A stretch of DNA of 20,248 bases from JBFIHZ01 sp041601535 (GTDB lineage: Bacteria > Pseudomonadota > Gammaproteobacteria > Xanthomonadales > SZUA-36), in the NCBI GenBank assembly GCA_041601535.1, contig JBFIHZ010000035.1, forward strand, positions 1-20,248. Direction: 5' to 3'. This document shows, one piece after another, positions 8,345 to 14,713 of this stretch. Position 1 is the first letter of the stretch; every line of letters starts with the position of its first letter. The position numbers were made by a program, and so were the translations under genes. The notes beneath the pieces were generated by a model, which saw nothing but the letters and a program-made list of their open reading frames with translations, made no database searches and had not been told where the DNA came from.

Positions 8345-9058
8345 TCAGGAAACCAGCGTGCCTATGGGCTCGCCATTGACCAGGCGCATCAGGTTGCCTT
8401 CATTGAACACGTTGAATACACGGATGGGCATTTGCTGGTCACGGCATAAAACGATGGCATTGGCGTCCATAACGCCGAGCTTGTCCTCAATGACACGGTC
8501 ATAGCTCAGCGATTCGTAAAGCCGGGCATCCTCGTCCTTGGCCGGGTCAGACGTATACACGCCGTCCACCTTGGTGGCCTTGAGCACAATGTCGGCGTCC
8601 ACCTCAATCGCGCGCAGCGCGGCGGCGGTATCGGTAGTGAAGAACGGATTGCCGGTGCCGCCAGCGCATACAACCACGCGGCCTTTCTCAAGGTGGCGGA
8701 TGGCGCGCCGGCGAATGTAGTCTTCGCACACATCGTGCGCGGACACTGCCGACATGACCCGGGCATCCACGCTAATGCTTTCCAGCGCATCCTGCAGCGC
8801 CAGCGCGTTCATCAGCGTGGCCAGCATGCCCATGTGGTCACCGGTAACACGGTCAATACCGGACTCAGCCAGCCCGGCGCCGCGAAAGATATTGCCGCCA
8901 CCGATGACGACAGTGACCTGCACACCGGCGCGGTTGACGTCGCCAATTTCGGTGGCGATCCGCAGAATCATCTTTGGATCGATACCATAGTCCTCATCGC
9001 CCAGCAGCGCTTCGCCGCTGAGCTTCAGAAGGATTCGGCGGTAGCCTTCTTCAGCCAC
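8345..9058 (-). CDS. pyrH: UMP kinase
   Basis: PyrH phosphorylates UMP to UDP in pyrimidine nucleotide synthesis. It is a hexameric amino-acid-kinase-fold enzyme in the cytoplasm, normally allosterically controlled by GTP and UTP. The 237-residue product (E. coli 241) has the N-terminal nucleotide loop LLKLSGEALLG, the glycine-rich GGGNIFRG, DHMGMLATLMNALALQDAL, and the ATP-site region GTGNPFFTTDTAAALRA. The start is a GTG that overlaps the end of tsf by 8 bases (GTGGCTGA), with AAGG just upstream, so translation is likely coupled to tsf. An ATG start with a family-like N-terminus is not available. Confidence 0.97.
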   Translation of the reverse strand: MAEEGYRRILLKLSGEALLGDEDYGIDPKMILRIATEIGDVNRAGVQVTVVIGGGNIFRGAGLAESGIDRVTGDHMGMLATLMNALALQDALESISVDARVMSAVSAHDVCEDYIRRRAIRHLEKGRVVVCAGGTGNPFFTTDTAAALRAIEVDADIVLKATKVDGVYTSDPAKDEDARLYESLSYDRVIEDKLGVMDANAIVLCRDQQMPIRVFNVFNEGNLMRLVNGEPIGTLVS

Positions 9059-9926
9059 CCTTCACCTGTTGCATGACTTCATCTGCAAAATTGGATTCCT
9101 GCTTTTCAATACCTTCGCCAACTTCCAGGCGGGTAAAGCCGTTTACCGAAGCGTTGTTCTGTTGCAGCAGTTTGGCTACGGTGACATCGCCATCTTTTAC
9201 AAACGGCTGTCCCAGAAGTGTGAGCTCAGCCAACTGCTTGCGCAAGCGCCCAGCCACCATTTTTTCAATGATGTCGGCTGGTTTGCCACTGCTTTCCGCC
9301 TGCGCCACCAGGATTTCTTTTTCCTTGGCAATCACTTCGGCGGGCACGTCATCTTCTGAAACGAAAGCCGGGTTCAGCGCGGCAACATGCATGGCAAGGT
9401 CTTTCGCCAATTCGGCGGAACCGCCAGCCAGGTCAACCAGTACGCCAATCTTTCCGCCATGCACGTAAGCGCCCAGCACGCCGTCGGTGGCTTTGCGTTC
9501 GAAGCGCCGCACCTGGATATTTTCACCAATCTTCGCAACCAGCGCCTGGCGGGACTGCTCGACGGTGGAGTCACCAAGGGGAGTGGCCATTAACGCTTCC
9601 ACGTCAGCCGGGTTGCCGGTCAGCGCGTTGGCGGCCACGGCATCGGCAAACTGGTTGAAGTTATCGTCTTTGGCAACGAAGTCGGTTTCGCAATTCACTT
9701 CCACCAACACGGCCTGTTTGCCGTCATCGCTGCTGGCAAATGCGATTTTTCCTTCCGCAGCCACGCGGCTGGCTTTCTTGTCGGCCTGTGCCAGTCCGGA
9801 CTTGCGCAAGTGCTCGATAGCAACCTCCAGGTCACCACCGGTTTCGACCAGTGCCTTTTTGCACTCCATCATGCCAGCGCCGGTGCGCTCGCGTAGTTCT
9901 TTAACCTGTGCAGCAGTTACTGCCAT
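9051..9926 (-). CDS. tsf: Elongation factor Ts
   Basis: EF-Ts is the guanine-nucleotide exchange factor that recycles EF-Tu. The product is 291 residues (E. coli 283). It shows the N-terminal domain MAVTAAQVKELRERTGAGMM with CKKAL, then the core signature VNCETDFVAKDDNF (residues 77-90) that contacts EF-Tu, and the coiled-coil/C-terminal segment. The ATG at 9926 has AGAGG about 8 bases upstream. It follows rpsB after 84 bases containing a hairpin, the usual arrangement, and its stop overlaps the pyrH GTG start. Confidence 0.98.
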   Translation of the reverse strand: MAVTAAQVKELRERTGAGMMECKKALVETGGDLEVAIEHLRKSGLAQADKKASRVAAEGKIAFASSDDGKQAVLVEVNCETDFVAKDDNFNQFADAVAANALTGNPADVEALMATPLGDSTVEQSRQALVAKIGENIQVRRFERKATDGVLGAYVHGGKIGVLVDLAGGSAELAKDLAMHVAALNPAFVSEDDVPAEVIAKEKEILVAQAESSGKPADIIEKMVAGRLRKQLAELTLLGQPFVKDGDVTVAKLLQQNNASVNGFTRLEVGEGIEKQESNFADEVMQQVKGG

Positions 9927-9957
9927 GGGAAATACCTCTGTTCTGTCTGGTGTTACT

Positions 9958-9981
9958 GCCGGCCCCTTGCGGGCAGCCGGC
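9958..9981 (-). terminator. Hairpin between rpsB and tsf
   Basis: In the rpsB-tsf gap the transcript can form GCCGGC / GCCGGC plus CCC / GGG, closed by a GCAA tetraloop with a 2-base bulge. There is no following T run, so full termination is unlikely. In E. coli a partial terminator is known between these genes; a similar attenuator or a message-processing site is the natural reading here. Confidence 0.45.
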
Positions 9982-10010
9982 GCTGTATGGGATAGGTGTC
10001 GGCTGCAGCC

Positions 10011-11057
10011 CTACGCGTCGTCGCCAGCGTTTGCGGCGTCATCCGCTTTTTCTGCAGCGGCTTTCTTGACCACCTTTTTCTTGGCAGCTTTTTTCTTGGT
10101 GACTTTCTTGGGTGCTGCTTCAACCGCGTCCGCAGCTTCTTCAGCTTTGGCGGGTGCATCAGCTTCAGCCTTGTCTGTTGCAGCTTTCGGCTCGGCGCTA
10201 TCAGCGGCCGCTTCGTCCTGGGTGTCTGCAGCAGCTTTGCTGGTAGCCACTTTCTTGGCTACTTTTTTCTTCGCGGTTTTGCGCGCAGCGGGTTTTGGCT
10301 TGGCTTCCTGCTGCTTGACCGGGTTGCCGTCTGCATCCAGTTCCACGAACTCATCGTCCATTTCAACCTGTGGCGTGGAAGCGCGGCCTTCCAGTACAGC
10401 TTCCGCTGCCAGCTGGGTATACAGGCGGATGGAGCGGATGGCGTCATCGTTACCGGGGATCATGTAATCAATGTCTTCCGGTGAGCAGTTGGTATCAACC
10501 ACCGCGACGACCGGGATACCCAGTTTGCGCGCTTCCTTGACCGCGATGTCTTCATGGTTCACGTCAATGACGAACAGCGCATCGGGCAGGCCTTTCATTG
10601 CCTTGATGCCGCCCAGACTCTTCTCCAGCTTGTCTTTCTCGCGGGTCAGCTGCAGCACTTCCTTTTTGACCAGGTGGTCAAAACCGTTGTTCTCGCTCAT
10701 CTCTTCCAGTTGGCGCAGGCGCTTCACCGAGGCCTTGATGGTGCGGAAGTTGGTCAGCATGCCGCCCAGCCAGCGATGTGAAACATACGGCATGCTGCAA
10801 TGGGTGGCGGCTTCCTGTACAGCGGCACTGGCGGCGCGCTTGGTACCGACAAACATGATGGTGCCGCGTTTGGCTGCGAGCTTGCTGATGAAGTTCATTG
10901 AATCATTCAGCAGGGGCAGGGTTTTTTCCAGGTTGATAATGTGGATTTTGCCGCGAGCGCCAAAGATGAACGGTGCCATCTTGGGGTTCCAGTAGCGGGT
11001 TTGGTGTCCGAAATGCACGCCTGCTTCAAGCATTTGGCGCATGGTGACGTTTGCCAT
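10011..11057 (-). CDS. rpsB: 30S ribosomal protein S2 with a long charged C-terminal tail
   Basis: S2 binds the 30S subunit late in assembly and helps recruit S1. The product is 348 residues against 241 in E. coli. Residues 1 to about 227 are ordinary S2: MANVTMRQMLEAGVHFGHQT, RYWNPKMAPFIFGAR, HRWLGGMLTNF, DALFVIDVNHE and NDDAIRSI. The remaining roughly 120 residues are low-complexity: Lys-rich blocks (260-270, 317-332) alternating with Ala/Asp/Glu-rich stretches, resembling histone-H1-like bacterial tails. The ATG at 11057 is set by the conserved S2 N-terminus and AAAGGA six bases upstream. The frame is open further up, but that stretch is leader RNA. It heads the cluster and is followed by tsf. 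Confidence 0.97.
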   Translation of the reverse strand: MANVTMRQMLEAGVHFGHQTRYWNPKMAPFIFGARGKIHIINLEKTLPLLNDSMNFISKLAAKRGTIMFVGTKRAASAAVQEAATHCSMPYVSHRWLGGMLTNFRTIKASVKRLRQLEEMSENNGFDHLVKKEVLQLTREKDKLEKSLGGIKAMKGLPDALFVIDVNHEDIAVKEARKLGIPVVAVVDTNCSPEDIDYMIPGNDDAIRSIRLYTQLAAEAVLEGRASTPQVEMDDEFVELDADGNPVKQQEAKPKPAARKTAKKKVAKKVATSKAAADTQDEAAADSAEPKAATDKAEADAPAKAEEAADAVEAAPKKVTKKKAAKKKVVKKAAAEKADDAANAGDDA

Positions 11058-11121
11058 GATATTTCCTTTAAACATAAGGAACTGCAGTGGCTCTGGCCAC
11101 TGAATTCCGGGGTTAATCCTC

Positions 11122-11178
11122 CACGCACCCGTTGCAGAGACCCTTTTCGGGCACCCCTCTGAACCGTTGCGGTGCGTG
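11122..11178 (-). promoter_or_regulatory. Folded rpsB leader, candidate S2 autoregulatory element
   Basis: About 65 bases before the rpsB start the leader can form a layered hairpin: an outer perfect 8-bp stem CACGCACC / GGTGCGTG (11171-11178 with 11122-11129), a middle stem CAGAG / CTCTG, and an inner CCC / GGG around a GAAAA loop. It lies within the roughly 205-base 5' leader predicted from the promoter at 11269-11297. In gammaproteobacteria the rpsB-tsf operon is repressed by S2 binding to its own leader, so this is the natural candidate for that site. The pairing is seen directly; the function is inferred. Confidence 0.6.
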
Positions 11179-11268
11179 TGCGTATTTGACATGTAGGCCG
11201 TTGGCAAAAAGCCTCCGGACATGCCGCTGTTTGCTTTTGGCCATTGGAAGGCGCGAAAAAGCCGTGGC

Positions 11269-11297
11269 TTTATACCAGTTTAACGCGGGGCCGGCAA
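11269..11297 (-). promoter_or_regulatory. Sigma-70 promoter of the rpsB cluster
   Basis: On the minus strand TTGCCG (-35, 11292-11297) and TATAAA (-10, 11269-11274) are separated by exactly 17 bases. A GC-rich discriminator (GCCACGGC) follows, as is common in growth-rate and stringently controlled translation promoters. Transcription would start near 11262, giving a leader of about 205 bases. No comparable promoter is obvious further down the cluster, so it could drive much of it. Confidence 0.75.
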
Positions 11298-11497
11298 GTT
11301 CTGTGAAACGCCGTGTTGGGAATCCGTGGAAGCAGGCCTGTCAAAATCTGTCTGCCGGCTGCCAATAATTGTCACTATTAGTGTTAAAACCGCGCCCAGA
11401 GAGCCTGCGATGGATTCGGTATTTGGGTCGATAAAAACCATATAAAACAATGAGATAATATTCTTATCGGGGCTGGCTGTCGGCGGGTTGGCACAAC

Positions 11498-11513
11498 TGG
11501 CCCGCTTATTGCA
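11498..11513 (+). promoter_or_regulatory. Candidate sigma-54 (-24/-12) promoter
   Basis: TGGCCCGCTTATTGCA matches the sigma-54 consensus TGGCACG-N4-TTGCW with one mismatch and the required spacing of the GG and GC pairs. The start would fall near 11524, leaving a leader of about 45 bases to the ATG at 11569. A sigma-70 alternative overlaps it (TTGGCA at 11489, CATACT at 11513, 18-base spacer). An inverted repeat CACTA / TAGTG at 11373-11383 could be an upstream activator site, but that is speculative. Confidence 0.45.
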
Positions 11514-11568
11514 TACTTATTCGCGCATAAGGGATATGTAGCAATGCATCTTAAAAGGGAGTTTTATC

Positions 11569-12108
11569 ATGCACAAGATCATTTTGTTCGTTCTGTTGTT
11601 TCTCACCATTGCAGTTTTTTCTTCTCCGGTAGCCGCCAATTCCTCTAATGGCAAAGGGGCGTCTGAAGAAGGTGTATGTGATGTTCTGAAAGAAGACGGC
11701 ATCACCAAGGGCCTGTACGGTCTGTGTGTGGCCTACTGCGAAGCAGAAGCCAGCAGCGAACGTGTTTTGGAAAACTACAACCGCAAAGCCACCGAGAATG
11801 ACCCGGCCATGCCGTGTCTGGAAACGGCAGTGTCCTGCCCATGCTGGAGCATGCAGGAACTGGAAGGCGCAATAGCGTTCACACCACAGTTCTGCCTGCA
11901 GAACGATAGCGGCCAGGATCTAAGCCTGTACGGGCAAAACGATGTGTTCTTTGTGGTGGATTACACGAATTCTGAAGCGTTATCCTGCTTTTATGGTCAC
12001 TCAGTCAATGGAGTTGTCGAAGTGCAGGGCATGAGTCCGGAACAAGCCGAAGACTGCCGCACCAGCCTGCGGGCCCAGCAGGTGGTGGATTTCGAAAGTT
12101 GCCTTTAA
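11569..12108 (+). CDS. Small exported ten-cysteine protein of unknown function
   Basis: The function is not known. The 179-residue product has an N-terminal signal peptide (IILFVLLFLTIAVF, likely cut after SPVAA at residue 23), so it should be exported. The mature part has ten cysteines (37, 53, 57, 83, 90, 92, 109, 140, 163, 178). The clearest conserved-looking blocks are CDVLKEDGITKGLYGLCVAYC, given here as the spaced cysteines 37, 53 and 57, then DPAMPCLE and SCPCWSMQEL. I recall a similar GLYGLCVAYCEA block in exported proteins of other gammaproteobacteria, but this is memory, not a search. An even number of cysteines suggests disulfides in the periplasm or outside. AAAAGGGAG precedes the ATG by 7 bases. 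It stands alone, divergent from rpsB. Confidence 0.85.
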   Translation: MHKIILFVLLFLTIAVFSSPVAANSSNGKGASEEGVCDVLKEDGITKGLYGLCVAYCEAEASSERVLENYNRKATENDPAMPCLETAVSCPCWSMQELEGAIAFTPQFCLQNDSGQDLSLYGQNDVFFVVDYTNSEALSCFYGHSVNGVVEVQGMSPEQAEDCRTSLRAQQVVDFESCL

Positions 12109-12323
12109 TCACGGAATTTGATGCCTGGGTCGTGTTCGTGGGCCCAGGGTCGGGCTCGCCGGGAGAGACTGTCTAAGGCCATATCCGGGTGACCCGCAGT
12201 TTGATCCGCAACGGGCCATAACGTGGCAGGAGGTTTGAAAACAACCAAGGCAATTTGCTAGGATTGACCGCAAGGGATATTCAGGAAGAAAGTCCCAAGG
12301 GGATCACGGAAACTACTCGTCAG

Positions 12324-12580
12324 GCCGCAACCGCGGCACCGGCAGGCTCCATCTCCCCGTTAATCGTCGCCAACATGATGTCAGGCGGCAATGTGTTACT
12401 GACATGGAGGTCAGAATGGAAATCACGATTCAACCGAATGTGGCGCTCGTCCACTCTTCAGTACATCTCGACTTGACAGGCCCCGGTTCTGTACCGGCAC
12501 TTCGCGTGCGCGGCGGAGGGACCGGCTAGTTCAATGGATCTCGTAGGGAGGCTGACCTCCAACTCAGGCTCCTCTGGTCC
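12324..12580 (+). other. Gene-poor stretch with a chain of short hairpins, possible structured RNA
   Basis: Between the Cys-rich gene and the 105-bp repeats there is no convincing large gene. On the plus strand several short perfect stems follow each other: GCCGC/GCGGC with an AACC loop (12324-12337), ATGTCAG/CTGACAT (12378-12405), CCGGT/ACCGG (12483-12497), and GGAGG/CCTCC with a CTGA loop (12547-12560) enclosed by GGACC/GGTCC (12519-12523 with 12576-12580). Two stronger stems follow at 12621-12675. No known RNA family (RNase P, tmRNA, 6S or a known riboswitch) was recognised. GC-rich DNA makes short stems by chance, so the case is suggestive only. Confidence 0.3.
12416..12529 (+). CDS. Possible 37-residue small protein or leader peptide
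   Basis: The frame starts with ATG and has GGAGG six bases upstream, the best ribosome binding site in this gene-poor stretch, and ends at a TAG. The product begins MEITIQPNVALVHSSV and ends with a glycine/arginine-rich tail (RVRGGGTG). It has no signal peptide or recognised domain. The ribosome binding site sits right at the end of the 12378-12405 hairpin. It could be a real small protein, a leader peptide of a structured transcript, or chance. Confidence 0.25.
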   Translation: MEITIQPNVALVHSSVHLDLTGPGSVPALRVRGGGTG

Positions 12581-12620
12581 GTCATCTCACTATCCCTGTG
12601 CCGATGGACCTTCAGCGAGA

Positions 12621-12679
12621 CGCCCTGAATCCCCTTCTTTCAGGGCGTTGTGGGCCGGGGTGAAAGCCCCGGCCCGGTT
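12621..12679 (+). terminator. Tandem hairpins ending in a short T run
   Basis: Two perfect 9-bp stems follow one another: CGCCCTGAA / TTCAGGGCG with a 9-base loop (12621-12647), then GGGCCGGGG / CCCCGGCCC with a 6-base loop (12652-12675), followed by GGTTTT. The second is a reasonable plus-strand intrinsic terminator, though the T run is short. It lies about 510 bases after the Cys-rich gene, so it may end a separate short transcript. Confidence 0.55.
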
Positions 12680-12708
12680 TTAAAGCTTAACTATGTAAGT
12701 GGACTGGC

Positions 12709-12813
12709 TGTCGCGCTCTTGCTTGCCTGCTCCGCTGATTTGCTTGTGCAAATAAGCGAAGGCGGCTTCACTCGATCGCTCCTTCCCCAACGCTTGTTCT
12801 TCTTGTAACCGGG
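12709..12813. repeat. 105-bp repeat, copy 1
   Basis: This block recurs 138 bases further on with four substitutions in 105 positions and no gaps. Inside it are an imperfect stem GATTTGC / GCAAAT, a GAAG / CTTC stem and the palindrome CGATCG. On the minus strand it can be read as a protein repeat (LQEEQALGKERSSEAAF followed by KQISGAGKQE), but the frame begins with TTG without a ribosome binding site, so it is treated as a DNA repeat. Confidence 0.85.
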
Positions 12814-12846
12814 GTGGCTTGGGATGGGCTTTAGCGGTGGGCGGGT

Positions 12847-12951
12847 TGTCGCTCTCTTGCTTGCCTGCTCCGCTGATTTGCTTGCGCAAATCAGTGAAGG
12901 CGGCTTCACTCGATCGCTCCTTCCCCAACGCTTGTTCTTCTTGTAACCGGG
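12847..12951. repeat. 105-bp repeat, copy 2
   Basis: This is the second copy, separated from the first by a 33-base unrelated spacer. Here the internal stem is perfect, GATTTGC-TTGC-GCAAATC (12874-12891). The four differences from copy 1 include changes inside this stem, so copy 2 is probably nearer the ancestral form. The 80 bases after it, up to the regulator's stop, are GGCTGG-rich and show nothing else. Confidence 0.85.
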
Positions 12952-13031
12952 CAGGGTTTGGTTCGGGGCGTTGCCTGGGCTGGCTGGTGCGCTTTTGGCT
13001 GGCTTGGTAGCTGCTTCCGCTTTGCGCGGGC

Positions 13032-13532
13032 TCAGGTTTGTTGCTGCTGGTTCAGGCGGGTTGCGGCTTTTAATAACTTCTCCATCAACTGGTCCAGGGT
13101 CTTTACCTCGCTGTGGCTCAGGCTTTGTTTCAGTGCGCGCTGGTAGTCCAGGGCATGCGGGATGACTTCCTGCAAAACCTTTTCGCCATGCTCTGTAGTC
13201 ACCCGCAGGGGGCGTTTGCGCCGGTCATTGCTATCGGTCATGCGCTGCACGTAGCGTTTCTCGAGCAGGGATTTCACCGCCCGGCTTACCGTGACCTTGT
13301 CCATCACCGTGTGTTCACACAATTGACTGGCGGTTGAGTCCGGGTAGCGTCCCAGTACCACCATGACACGCCATTCGGGCACGCTCAGCCGGTGTTGCTG
13401 CTGGTAAAACTGGGCAATGCCTTCGCTCACGGTATTGCTCAGCAGGGACAGGCGGTATGGCAGGAAATGCTCCAGATCAAACGCGCCGCTGGGTTGATTC
13501 TCAAAAGTTGTTTTCAGGCCGTCAGGTTCCAT
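13032..13532 (-). CDS. MarR-family transcriptional regulator, probable hpd operon repressor
   Basis: The 166-residue product has the MarR winged-helix layout: an N-terminal dimerisation helix (LPYRLSLLSNTVSEGIAQFY), WRVMVVLGRYPDSTASQLCEHT, a recognition helix region DKVTVSRAVKSLLEK, and the wing DSNDRRKRPLRVT with the typical DRR. C-terminal helices end in a polyglutamine tail. The ATG at 13532 has AAGGGG six bases upstream; the frame is open up to 13994 but that part is antisense to hpd. It is divergent from hpd, and a 26-bp palindrome lies between them, so repression of hpd-hmgA-fahA, relieved by a pathway intermediate, is the likely job. Pseudomonas uses an IclR-type HmgR for this role. 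The ligand is unknown. Confidence 0.9.
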   Translation of the reverse strand: MEPDGLKTTFENQPSGAFDLEHFLPYRLSLLSNTVSEGIAQFYQQQHRLSVPEWRVMVVLGRYPDSTASQLCEHTVMDKVTVSRAVKSLLEKRYVQRMTDSNDRRKRPLRVTTEHGEKVLQEVIPHALDYQRALKQSLSHSEVKTLDQLMEKLLKAATRLNQQQQT

Positions 13533-13541
13533 GGGTTCCCC

Positions 13542-13570
13542 TTGATATTGGTTACATATGTAACTAATAT
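13542..13570 (+). promoter_or_regulatory. Sigma-70 promoter of hpd
   Basis: TTGATA (13542-13547) and TAATAT (13565-13570) are separated by exactly 17 bases. Transcription would start near 13577, with a leader of about 67 bases before the hpd ATG. That leader includes a small GCCG / CGGC hairpin around a run of T. No equally good promoter is visible for the divergent regulator gene. Confidence 0.75.
13545..13570. promoter_or_regulatory. 26-bp palindromic operator, probable MarR site
   Basis: The core GTTACATATGTAAC (13551-13564) is a perfect 14-bp palindrome. It extends on both sides through one mismatched pair to ATATT / AATAT, giving 26 bp. It fills the spacer and overlaps the -10 box of the hpd promoter, and lies 12 bases before the regulator's own ATG. 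Binding there would block hpd transcription and probably that of the regulator gene too. Size and symmetry fit MarR dimers; the binding itself is inferred. Confidence 0.75.
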
Positions 13571-13643
13571 GCTGTTTTATGCATATCAACCGATTGTGGT
13601 TAGCGCCGTTTTTTTCGGCAATGCGGTTACGGAGAATTTCAGT

Positions 13644-14693
13644 ATGTCCCAACAATACCAAAATCCACTCGGAGTGGAAGGATTCGAATTCGTGGAGTTT
13701 GCCGCGCCTGATGCCGCCCCGCTGCACACGCTGTTTAAAAAAATGGGTTTCATCCTGGTTGGAAACCACACCACGCGCAATGTCAGCTTTTATCGCCAGG
13801 GCGGGGTGAATTTCCTGATTAATGAAGAACCCGATTCGTTTGCCAGTGAGTTTGCGCAACAGCACGGCCCCAGTTGCGTGGGTTTCGCGCTGCGCGTGGA
13901 GAACTGCGAGGAAGGCCTCAAGGCCACGGTAGCCAACGGCGCCAAGGCGCTGACGGATGTCCCTGGCGCGGTAATGGAGCGTCCGTGCATTCAAGGAGTG
14001 GGTGGCTCATTGTTGTACCTGGTGGATACGCGCAATGGCAGTCCATTCAATGACAATTTTGTGCCACCAGAAGGCGTGGACATCAATCCCGCCGGCTTTG
14101 GGCTGGGTTACGTCGACCACCTGACCCACAATGTGTTCAACGGCAAAATGGACGAGTGGGCTGATTATTACCGCAGGCTGTTTGGCTTTTACGAGGCCAA
14201 GTATTTCGATATCCGTGGCCAGCAGACCGGCTTGCGCTCGCGCGCCATGACGGCGCCCAACGGCATGATCAGTATCCCGATCAACGAGTCGTCAGATGCC
14301 GCCAGTCAGATCAATGAGTATATTGATCGTTACAATGGTGAGGGCATTCAGCATATTGCGCTGTATACGCAGGATATCTATCAGACGGTGGAGGCCATGC
14401 GTGCCGCCGGCATTCAGTTCCTGGACACGCCGGACACGTATTTTGAAGTTCTCGATCAACGGGTGCCCGGGCACGGCGAAGACACCGAGCGCATGAAAAC
14501 CAACCGCATTTTGCTGGATGCGGACGCGGAAACCGGTAAAAAGCTGCTGTTGCAGATTTTCACCGAAACCTGCATTGGCCCGATCTTTTTCGAGATCATT
14601 CAGCGCAAAGGCAATACCGGTTTCGGTGAAGGCAACTTCCAGGCTTTGTTTGACTCTATTGAGCTTGAACAGGCCAGGCGCGGCGTACTTTAA
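13644..14693 (+). CDS. hpd: 4-hydroxyphenylpyruvate dioxygenase
   Basis: This Fe(II) enzyme converts 4-hydroxyphenylpyruvate to homogentisate with O2, the second step of tyrosine breakdown. The 349-residue product has the two vicinal-oxygen-chelate halves of the family and a complete iron triad: His159 (GYVDHLTHNV), His237 (GIQHIAL) and Glu317 (GPIFFEIIQRKG). The C-terminal GNTGFGEGNFQALF matches the gating helix. The start is the ATG at 13644, with GGAG nine bases upstream; an in-frame open stretch reaching 13392 is rejected because it overlaps the regulator. It is the first gene of the operon and hmgA follows after 20 bases. Its product could autoxidise to pyomelanin if later steps are slow. 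Confidence 0.97.
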   Translation: MSQQYQNPLGVEGFEFVEFAAPDAAPLHTLFKKMGFILVGNHTTRNVSFYRQGGVNFLINEEPDSFASEFAQQHGPSCVGFALRVENCEEGLKATVANGAKALTDVPGAVMERPCIQGVGGSLLYLVDTRNGSPFNDNFVPPEGVDINPAGFGLGYVDHLTHNVFNGKMDEWADYYRRLFGFYEAKYFDIRGQQTGLRSRAMTAPNGMISIPINESSDAASQINEYIDRYNGEGIQHIALYTQDIYQTVEAMRAAGIQFLDTPDTYFEVLDQRVPGHGEDTERMKTNRILLDADAETGKKLLLQIFTETCIGPIFFEIIQRKGNTGFGEGNFQALFDSIELEQARRGVL

Positions 14694-14713
14694 CTCAGAG
14701 CACGGAGAGCAAC

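Noticed and set aside
11058..11222. In-frame extension of rpsB up to an ATG at 11222
   Set aside because: S2 proteins begin at the MANVTMRQML block, which has its own ribosome binding site. The upstream part lies in the folded leader.
12255..12476. 73-codon plus-strand frame starting at TTG in the gene-poor stretch
   Set aside because: It has a TTG start with no ribosome binding site at a usable distance and no recognisable domain. The smaller frame at 12416 has a far better start signal.
12680..12928. 82-codon minus-strand frame with a repeated KQISGAGKQE segment
   Set aside because: The protein repeat is just the 105-bp DNA repeat translated; the start is TTG without a ribosome binding site, and another frame is equally open across it.
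12709..12951. CRISPR-like arrangement of two repeats around a 33-base spacer
   Set aside because: The repeats are 105 bp, far too long for CRISPR, there are only two, and no cas gene is nearby.
13392..13643. Upstream extension of hpd to 13392
   Set aside because: It would overlap the divergent regulator gene and run through the operator. The ATG at 13644 has a ribosome binding site and the expected protein length.
13533..13994. Upstream extension of the MarR regulator to 13994
   Set aside because: It is antisense to hpd and crosses its promoter. MarR proteins are about 150-170 residues, as given by the ATG at 13532.
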